A stretch of 64,000 nt of DNA from UBA5189 sp040389445 (GTDB lineage: Bacteria > Chloroflexota > Limnocylindria > Limnocylindrales > CSP1-4). Both the position numbers and the translations under genes were made by a program. The stretch's first letter is position 1, and each line of letters starts with the position of its first letter. Below, piece after piece: positions 58,568-64,000 of this stretch. The stretch lies in assembly GCA_040389445.1 (NCBI GenBank), contig JAZJZX010000004.1, positions 62,001 to 126,000 on the forward strand, given 5' to 3'. The notes beneath the pieces were generated by a model. That model saw only the letters and a program-made list of their open reading frames with translations, was not told the DNA's origin and did no database searches.

Positions 58568-59520
58568 GCGGGCTGCCGCCGCACGCCGGCGTCCTCCTCA
58601 TGACCTACGGGTCGCCGGACTCGCTCGCGACGGAGGACGTGGCCGCCTACCTGGCGCGCGTCCGCGGTGGGCGGGAGCCGGAACCGGATCTCGTGACGGA
58701 GTTCACTCGGCGCTACCGGGTCATCGGGGGCTCACCACTCATCGAGATCACGCGACGCCAGGCTGCCGCGCTGGCGATCCGGCTGGGCCGGCCGGTCGAG
58801 GTCGGCATGCGCTTCTCCGAACCATCGATCGAAACCGGCCTGCGCGCCCTGGTGGCAGCCGGGGTACGCGAGGTCGCGGCCATCGTCCTGTCGCCGCAGT
58901 ACTCGCCGCTGCTCATGGGCGGGTACGCCCGCGCGATCCAGGCGGCGAAGTCGTCGCTGGGATCAACCGCGCCGATGGTCGAGGTGGCCGGGGAGTGGTG
59001 GGAGCAGCCGGCGTTCGTCGGCGCCCTCGCGGGACGCGTGCGCAGCGCGCTCGAGGGCATCGCGCAAGACGAGCGCGAGAACGTCGCGGTGCTGCTCACG
59101 GCCCACAGTCTCCCCCGGCGCGTGGCCGAGCAGGAACCGGGGTATGTGGAGCAGCTCCGGGCGACCGCCGGAGCCGTCGCACGCGCAGCGGGCCTTCGAT
59201 CTGACCAGTGGTGGTTCTGCTGGCAGAGCGCGGGGCACGAGCCGGGCGAGTGGATGACCCCCGATCTCGCGGATCTCGTCGTGGATCTCGCCGCAGCCGG
59301 CCGGAGGTCCATCCTCGTCGCGCCGGTCCAGTTCCTGGCCGACCACCTCGAGGTCCTCTACGACATCGACGTGGGAGCCCGCGAGCAGGCGGAGTCCCGG
59401 GGCGTCCTGTTCCGGCGGATCGAATCGCTCAACGCGGACGCGGGCCTGATCGAGGCGCTCGCGACCGTGGCCGCGGAGACCCACGACCCACGGCCGGTTG
59501 CGGGCAGAACGTCCGGCTGA
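58564..59520 (+). CDS. hemH: Ferrochelatase (probably coproporphyrin-type)
   Basis: 318 residues with HemH blocks: LLMTYGSPDS, RYRVIGGSPLIEITRRQAAAL, catalytic His in LLTAHSLPRRV, and Glu in FLADHLEVLYDID. With HemQ upstream it most likely inserts iron into coproporphyrin III (CpfC). GTG 58564 is followed by the conserved N-terminus. Confidence 0.93.
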   Translation: MSGLPPHAGVLLMTYGSPDSLATEDVAAYLARVRGGREPEPDLVTEFTRRYRVIGGSPLIEITRRQAAALAIRLGRPVEVGMRFSEPSIETGLRALVAAGVREVAAIVLSPQYSPLLMGGYARAIQAAKSSLGSTAPMVEVAGEWWEQPAFVGALAGRVRSALEGIAQDERENVAVLLTAHSLPRRVAEQEPGYVEQLRATAGAVARAAGLRSDQWWFCWQSAGHEPGEWMTPDLADLVVDLAAAGRRSILVAPVQFLADHLEVLYDIDVGAREQAESRGVLFRRIESLNADAGLIEALATVAAETHDPRPVAGRTSG

Positions 59521-59628
59521 ACGGGTCGGTCACCAGCGACCGCCTTTGACAAATGGACCGCCATCGCCGACAAGGATCAGTCGGCGCATCGTGCTCCCCG
59601 GGTGATCAGAAGGGGGCCAGGTGAGTCG

Positions 59629-60522
59629 TCATGCGTGGCCCCGCGCTTCGAGCCGTCGACGATCCGTCGTCTCGAGCTGGAATGTCGAGTGCTCGATGTC
59701 GAAGTCGTCGGACAGGCAGCCGCAGAGTGCGTCGAGTGTGGCCGCAGCGTCGGCGCCCTCGGCGAGGATGACGTGGACGGACAACACGTTCATCCCCGAA
59801 GTGATCGTCCAGGCGTGGAGGTCGTGGCAGTCGACGACGCCGGGCGCATCGAGGATGTGTGCGCGGATGTGATCCATATCGACGCCCTTGGGGGTCGCCT
59901 CGAGGAGCACATCGGTCGCCTCGCGCAGCAGCCCGAAGGTGCGCGGCAGGATGAGCAGGCCGATCAGGGCCGAGGCGACCGCGTCGGCAGTCGTCCAGCC
60001 GGTCAGCGCGATCACGATCGCGGCGACGATGACCGCCGCCGACCCCGCGAAGTCGCCCATGACCTCGAGGTAGGCCCCTCGCATGTTCAGGCTCTCACGC
60101 TGGACGTCGCGCAGCAGGAACAGTGACACGGCGTTCGCAGCGAGCCCGATGAGTGCGACCGCCAGCATCAGCCCGGACGCGATCTCGGGTGGGTCAGACA
60201 GCCGGCGCCACGCCTGGAACAGGATGAACGCTGCGATCCCCAACAGGAGCACGGCGTTCGCCACGGCCGCGAGAATCTCCAGGCGGAGGAAGCCGTAGGT
60301 TCGATCGTTCGTCGGGCTGCGCCCGGCGAACGAGATCGCCAGGAGCGCCATCCCGACGCCCACGACGTCGGTGAGCATATGGCCGGCATCGGCGAGGAGG
60401 GCGAGGCTGTTCGAGACGATCCCGCCGACGACCTCGACGGCGAGGATCGCCAGGCTCAGGAGCAGGACGGCGACGAGCCGGCCGCGGTTCGCCGCCGCGG
60501 CCGAGCCGTGGGGGTGGGCCAT
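59629..60522 (-). CDS. CDF-family divalent metal exporter (ZitB/CzcD-like)
   Basis: 297 residues with six helices. Transport-site motifs are ADAGHMLTDVVG in helix 2 and EVMGDFAGS in helix 5; the C-terminal cytoplasmic domain has HDLHAWTITSG. It probably expels Zn(II)/Cd(II)/Co(II) by proton antiport. It follows a CadC-like sensor gene whose TGA overlaps ATG 60522 (GTG 60525 is an alternative start), so the two form a metal-efflux operon. Confidence 0.88.
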   Translation of the reverse strand: MAHPHGSAAAANRGRLVAVLLLSLAILAVEVVGGIVSNSLALLADAGHMLTDVVGVGMALLAISFAGRSPTNDRTYGFLRLEILAAVANAVLLLGIAAFILFQAWRRLSDPPEIASGLMLAVALIGLAANAVSLFLLRDVQRESLNMRGAYLEVMGDFAGSAAVIVAAIVIALTGWTTADAVASALIGLLILPRTFGLLREATDVLLEATPKGVDMDHIRAHILDAPGVVDCHDLHAWTITSGMNVLSVHVILAEGADAAATLDALCGCLSDDFDIEHSTFQLETTDRRRLEARGHA

Positions 60523-60908
60523 CACGCGAATTCAGAGACGTGCGTGGCCGCGCCCAGGACGAGGTCGCGGAGGTGGTCGTCAACCAGCCGGTAGTAGACG
60601 ATCCGTCCGGCCTTCCGCCTCCCGACCGCGCCGCGCTCGCGCAGAAAGCGGAGCTGGTGGGACAGTGCGGAGACGGTCATCCCGAGGACGAGCGCGATGT
60701 CGCAGACGCACAGTTCCTGCTCGGCAATTGCCAGCAGGTGGACGATTCTCGCCCGCGAGGGATCGGCGAGGGTGGCGAACAGGTCCCCGACGGCACGAGC
60801 CCCGGCGCTTCCCAGAGATCGCCCGAGGAGTGGCCGGATCGCATCGGGGTGGAGGCAATCAACGGAGCACGCGTCTCCGGCGATCTCGGAGGCAAACACT
60901 TGAACCAT
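60522..60908 (-). CDS. CadC/SmtB-type ArsR metal-sensing repressor
   Basis: A 128-residue winged helix carrying both metal-site classes. The thiolate site of CadC is C14, C18, C67, C69 (GDACSVDC; ELCVCD), with the spacing of C7, C11, C58, C60. The alpha-5 site is D110, H112, H123, E126, matching D101, H103, H114, E117. It likely senses Cd/Pb/Zn and represses the CDF exporter. The palindromic operator overlaps its start codon. Confidence 0.92.
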   Translation of the reverse strand: MVQVFASEIAGDACSVDCLHPDAIRPLLGRSLGSAGARAVGDLFATLADPSRARIVHLLAIAEQELCVCDIALVLGMTVSALSHQLRFLRERGAVGRRKAGRIVYYRLVDDHLRDLVLGAATHVSEFA

Positions 60909-60917
60909 CGCTCAAGT
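60898..60917 (-). promoter_or_regulatory. Operator of the CadC-like/CDF operon
   Basis: ACTTGA-N8-TCAAGT overlaps the ATG at 60908 and the start of the message. On the minus strand the core reads TTGAGC-N4-GTTCAA, the pattern of SmtB/ArsR operators. TATACTTGAG beside it is a plausible -10 region. Confidence 0.55.
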
Positions 60918-61024
60918 ATAGACTCGCGAACCCGGGGCGACCGGGATGCGGCGCACTCGCGCCTCGTAGCGGGGCTTGCCGGTGAGCCTTCGGTGTTGGA
61001 ACGCGAGCACGATCTGCTACCTTT

Positions 61025-61303
61025 ATGTACATGAACAGCACCGTAGGCATCGCAGAGCTTCGCCAGAATCTGAGTCGCTACCTTCGTCGCGTCGAAAACG
61101 GTGAGCGGTTGCTCGTGACGGACCACAACAAGGTCGTTGCGGAGCTGGGCCCTGCTCCAAGCACCGGCGACGCGCTCGACCGACTGATCGCCGAGGGGCG
61201 TGTCGCGCGCCCGACGCGACGCGGCCTGCCGCCTCCGCTGCGGATGGAAGGCGCCCCCTATGCGCTGAGCCGCGCCCTTGACGAGATCCGAGGCGACCGC
61301 TGA
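61025..61303 (+). CDS. Phd/YefM-type antitoxin
   Basis: 92 residues: N-terminal fold VGIAELRQNLSRYLRRVENG and ERLLVTDHNKVVAELG, then a disordered toxin-binding tail. The start codons lie in a palindrome ATGTACAT (61025-61032), which could be its own operator. ATG 61031 is an equal alternative. It is 4 nt from a PIN-domain gene. Confidence 0.85.
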   Translation: MYMNSTVGIAELRQNLSRYLRRVENGERLLVTDHNKVVAELGPAPSTGDALDRLIAEGRVARPTRRGLPPPLRMEGAPYALSRALDEIRGDR

Positions 61304-61306
61304 GCC

Positions 61307-61720
61307 GTGGCGCTCTTCTATGCGGACGCATCGGCGCTGGTGAAGCTGGTGCGGGACGAACCTGATAGTGATGCGCTGCGGGCATTCCTGGCTGATGCCG
61401 ACATCGCATCGAGCGAACTCGTGCTGGCCGAAGTGCCGCGTGCCATCCGGCGTGCCGTTGCCCATGACCCGCGATTGGACCCGGACACCCTGATGGCCCG
61501 TGCCGGCGAGATCGTCGAGGCGATTGCCTTGCTGCCGGTCGACCGCGCTCTGTTACTGGCGGCTGGTGCATTCGCCGAGCCGGCACTCCGAGCGTTGGAC
61601 GCGATCCATATCGCCGCAGCGGTCGACCTGTCGCCCATCGACGGTTTCGTGAGCTACGACGAGCGCCAGGCGGCTGCCGCCCGGCTCGCAGGTTTGCGGA
61701 CCAGGTCGCCCGGCGCCTGA
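61307..61720 (+). CDS. vapC: VapC-type PIN-domain toxin
   Basis: 137 residues with the PIN acidic residues: D in FYADASALVKL, E in SSELVLAEV, D in LRALDAIHIAAA and D in FVSYDERQ. Mg-dependent RNase (tRNA or rRNA cleavage) is expected. GTG start is 4 nt after the antitoxin stop. Confidence 0.9.
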   Translation: MALFYADASALVKLVRDEPDSDALRAFLADADIASSELVLAEVPRAIRRAVAHDPRLDPDTLMARAGEIVEAIALLPVDRALLLAAGAFAEPALRALDAIHIAAAVDLSPIDGFVSYDERQAAAARLAGLRTRSPGA

Positions 61721-61727
61721 CGACGGG

Positions 61728-61958
61728 TCAGCCTGCGCCGGATTCGGCGCGCGGGCCGATCCATCGGGCCTTGCTCGTGCACGTCCACCAACAGGGGCTT
61801 TGTCGCCCGCCGGCGAGCTGGGCCATCGAATCGGTCGCTTCGATGGCATCCTCGAGCCTCATCGCCACCCGCGGGGCCCAGACCAGCTGAACGACGCCGT
61901 CCGGCCGCAGCCACATGCGGAATTTCGGGTGGGTGATCACGCCGGCGTCGTGATCCAT
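61728..61958 (-). pseudogene. Truncated, frameshifted STAS-like/DUF7793 fragment
   Basis: About 65 residues from MDHDAGVITHPKFRMWLRPD look like the start of a small STAS-like (DUF7793) protein (AMRLEDAIEATDSMAQLAGG). The next expected strand (LLVDVHEQGPMDRPAR) is present but in another frame, and the C-terminal half is missing. A stop soon follows next to the vapC gene. It is read as an inactivated gene; a sequencing indel is the alternative. Confidence 0.4.
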
Positions 61959-61965
61959 CAGGTCC

Positions 61966-64000
61966 TCAGTCGTTGCGCGGACGGTTCGCTCGATCGCTGG
62001 GCCCGGATCGCTCCGCGCCATCCGCCAGTGCCGGGAGTGGCTCCGGCCGGCCGAGCAGGTAGCCCTGGCCGAGTGGGACGCCAAGTTCGCGAAGCATCTC
62101 GAGTTCGGCCGGCTCCTCGATCCCCTCGGCGATGAGCTCGCAGCCGACCCGCGCCGCGAAATGGCGGAGGCCTGCGATCATCGCCTGACGGGTCAGGTCG
62201 CGATCCACGTGGCGCACGAGGCTGATGTCCACCTTGAGGAACTGCGGGGTGAGTTCGACGACATGGCGCAGACTCGCGAACCCGGCCCCGGCGTCGTCCA
62301 CGGCAAGGCTGACGTTGGGCCCCAGTGCTGCGACCGCCCGGCGAACCGCCGCGTAGTCAGCGACCTCGGCGTGCTCGGTGACCTCGATCACAATCTGGCG
62401 CGACTGACCGGCCAGCAGTACGGGTAGCCCGCCCGGGTGGAGGATGAGGTGCGGCGACGCGTTCAGGCTGAGCCAGGCGTCCCGCGGGAGACCCTGCGAG
62501 GCATCGAGCGCGGCCGCGAGGCAGGCGACCTCGAGGTCGAGACCCAGGCCAACGGCTTGCGCTTCGTCGAACATCCGATCGGGCGGCGTCCCGTCGGCGA
62601 ACCGGGTGAGCGCCTCGTACCCGACTGTCGTAGCTGACTCAATCTCCACGATCGGCTGGAAGACCGGGCTGAACCCGGGCTGCCCGAGGACGCGCCCGAT
62701 GCGTTCCCGAAGCACGACGTCCCGGTGGCCTCGTTCGAGTTGGCGGCTGAGGAGCGCACTTGCCGTCGCCGCAAACTCGCCGACGATTGGGAGGTGTTGG
62801 GTCATGTGGCGGGCGTACGCTTCGTCGCAGGTCCCGACGGCGACGACACCGAGCAGGCCATCGCCGTTGCGGATCGGGGCGTAGGCCATCGCTCGCATGC
62901 CGACCTCCGCCATCATCTGGCCATACCTCCCATCCTCGGGCCGCGGCCGCAGAGTCTCGGCCCAAGGGCCCTGGGCCGCCCGATCTTGCAGGTACTTGGC
63001 GCGCGTGGCGGGCAAGAGCTGACCGGTGGCAAACGGCAGACCGTCGGGTCCAGCCACGGCGAGCGAGACGGCCCGCCCCGGGTCGAGGAAGTCGATGACG
63101 CCGGCAACGTCGACGCCCGGCAGCCCGACAAGTTCGTCGCAGATGAGCAAGGCGGTCTCCCGGGCGGTCGCGCCGGGCTGGAGGCGGGCAAGGGCGGCGG
63201 CAACCGCGGCACGTTCGCGGAACTCGTTGGCGAGGCTCGACTCAGCAGCGCGGAGTGCCGTGACGTCGCGATTTACGGCGACGTACCCGGTGATCTCGTC
63301 AGCCGAGGTGCGGATCGGCGAGATCGTCCCCTCCTGCTGGTAGAGCGAGCCGTCCTTGCGGCGATTGATCATGGTTCCGGTCCAGGTCTGGCCAGCCGTC
63401 AGGTGGCGCCACAGCGTGCGGTAGAAAGCCGCCGGCTGCAGGCCGCTCTTGAGGATCCGTGGGTTCTGCCCAATGACCTCTTCGCGACGGTAGCCGGAAA
63501 CCTGCTCGAACGCGGGGTTGACGTATTCAACCGTTCCTTCGAGGTCGGTGATCATCACCAAGTCGGATGCATGCTCGATGGCCGCGGTCAGACGCGCTCG
63601 CTCGGCTGAGCGAGCGCGCTCCTCGGTCAGGTCACGCTCGATGGCCACGAATCCTGCCACCGTGCCGTCGGCGTCACGGACCGGCGAGATCGAGGCCTCC
63701 GCGACGCGGTCCGTCCCGTCAGGGCGACGATGGACGAGGTCGCCCGCCCACGATGCTCCGGTCGAGATCGTCCGCCACATCGCCTCGGCAACGCCCGGGG
63801 ATTGTGGGCCGCCAAGGAGTCTGGGGTGACCGCCGACGAGTTGCTCGTTCGTGCGGCCGCTCAACCGCTCGAAGGCCGGGTTGGCATACTCGATCTCGGC
63901 CGCCGGACCGGTGATGAGGATCGCGTCTTTCGCGTGCGCGATCGCCTGGGCGAGCTTGTGGTCCCGGGCCTCGAGCCGGTGGCGCTCGGTGACGTCAGAC
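61966..64000 (-). CDS. PAS-PAS-PAS-GAF-EAL cyclic-di-GMP phosphodiesterase (5' end beyond window)
   Basis: An open frame from the right edge to a stop at 61966, at least 677 residues. Three PAS-type domains (an edge copy EIEYANPAFERLSG, one ending near ASISPVRDADG, and one with TVEYVNPAFEQVSGYRREEV), a GAF-like domain (LPGVDVAGVIDFL..., AYAPIRNGDGLLGVV), and EAL: GYEALTRF, LSLNAS, VEVTEH-like VIEVTEH, DDAGAGFASL, LKVDI, AEGIEE. All catalytic positions are present, so c-di-GMP hydrolysis is likely. Confidence 0.88.
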   Translation of the reverse strand, partial: SDVTERHRLEARDHKLAQAIAHAKDAILITGPAAEIEYANPAFERLSGRTNEQLVGGHPRLLGGPQSPGVAEAMWRTISTGASWAGDLVHRRPDGTDRVAEASISPVRDADGTVAGFVAIERDLTEERARSAERARLTAAIEHASDLVMITDLEGTVEYVNPAFEQVSGYRREEVIGQNPRILKSGLQPAAFYRTLWRHLTAGQTWTGTMINRRKDGSLYQQEGTISPIRTSADEITGYVAVNRDVTALRAAESSLANEFRERAAVAAALARLQPGATARETALLICDELVGLPGVDVAGVIDFLDPGRAVSLAVAGPDGLPFATGQLLPATRAKYLQDRAAQGPWAETLRPRPEDGRYGQMMAEVGMRAMAYAPIRNGDGLLGVVAVGTCDEAYARHMTQHLPIVGEFAATASALLSRQLERGHRDVVLRERIGRVLGQPGFSPVFQPIVEIESATTVGYEALTRFADGTPPDRMFDEAQAVGLGLDLEVACLAAALDASQGLPRDAWLSLNASPHLILHPGGLPVLLAGQSRQIVIEVTEHAEVADYAAVRRAVAALGPNVSLAVDDAGAGFASLRHVVELTPQFLKVDISLVRHVDRDLTRQAMIAGLRHFAARVGCELIAEGIEEPAELEMLRELGVPLGQGYLLGRPEPLPALADGAERSGPSDRANRPRND

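Larger units (their letters stand above)
58488..58588. repeat. 38-bp tandem repeat at the hemE-hemH junction
   Basis: Two full copies at 58488 and 58526 plus a third partial copy that is the true hemH start (58564). Each has GTGAGCGGGCTGCCGCCGCA in its first half. A 38-bp length is not divisible by three, so each copy shifts phase and provides its own start and stop. Confidence 0.95.

Noticed and set aside
58488..58588. Possible CRISPR-like array
   Set aside because: Repeat units are directly adjacent with no unique spacers, and no cas genes are present. The same holds for the other tandem repeats in the window.

Overview
This is a 64 kb piece of a high-GC bacterial chromosome. It is densely packed: in the operons, stop and start codons commonly overlap by 4 nt (ATGA, GTGA or TTGA). 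No tRNA, rRNA, insertion sequence, phage module or CRISPR array was seen. The mix of HemQ-dependent haem synthesis, a HemC-HemD fusion, polyphosphate glucokinase, mycoredoxin-like proteins and an ECF42/DGPF pair fits a Gram-positive-like or Chloroflexota (Limnocylindria-type) soil or freshwater lineage. That placement is inference from gene content only.

Layout. 1-1.6 kb: 3' end of a tryptophanase gene, a toxin-antitoxin-like pair and an antitoxin relic. 1.6-6.2 kb: a stand-alone LigD-type primase-polymerase, a DUF2652/SRPBCC protein, and a DGPF protein with its ECF42 sigma factor. 6.3-11.3 kb: membrane and extracytoplasmic thiol-redox genes (CcdA, DsbA-like, TlpA-like) and a lipoprotein operon. 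11.4-16.7 kb, mostly minus strand: membrane protein, methyltransferase plus radical SAM enzyme plus DUF1684, SDR, GTP cyclohydrolase II. 16.7-22.3 kb: MerA divergent from an HMA-domain protein and a CmtR-like sensor, an HD-GYP protein, and a flavin disulfide reductase with a CsoR-family sensor. 22.4-28.5 kb: thioredoxin, Crp/Fnr regulator, two paralogous membrane proteins, a glutaredoxin-thioredoxin reductase fusion and a DUF427 protein.

28.6-42.8 kb is a central-carbon island: polyphosphate glucokinase, Zwf, a HAD hydrolase, transaldolase, and one unbroken reading frame carrying both Pgi and 6-phosphogluconate dehydrogenase. An FNT-family channel and three glycoside hydrolases follow (GH63-like, GH13, GH63-like). 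Together they could feed glucose units from an alpha-glucan or compatible solute into the oxidative pentose phosphate pathway.

42.9-50.6 kb: a glutaredoxin / NAD(P)HX epimerase / Crp operon, a UBP zinc finger, a DUF5666 protein, a NarX/NarL-like two-component system, a cupredoxin-like lipoprotein and a YbaK protein. 50.8-59.5 kb is a tightly coupled haem operon led by a MerR/BldC-like HTH gene: hemA, hemCD, hemB, hemQ, hemL, hemE, hemH. The hemE-hemH junction carries a 38-bp tandem repeat that creates two 13-codon mini-ORFs. The window ends with a CadC-like sensor and a CDF exporter, a Phd/VapC pair, and a PAS-EAL protein cut by the right edge.

A recurring oddity is short tandem repetition exactly at gene ends (hemE/hemH, hemB, dsbA-like, DUF1684, methyltransferase, ECF, crp, ybaK and others). 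The repeats extend the N- or C-termini or duplicate start or stop codons.
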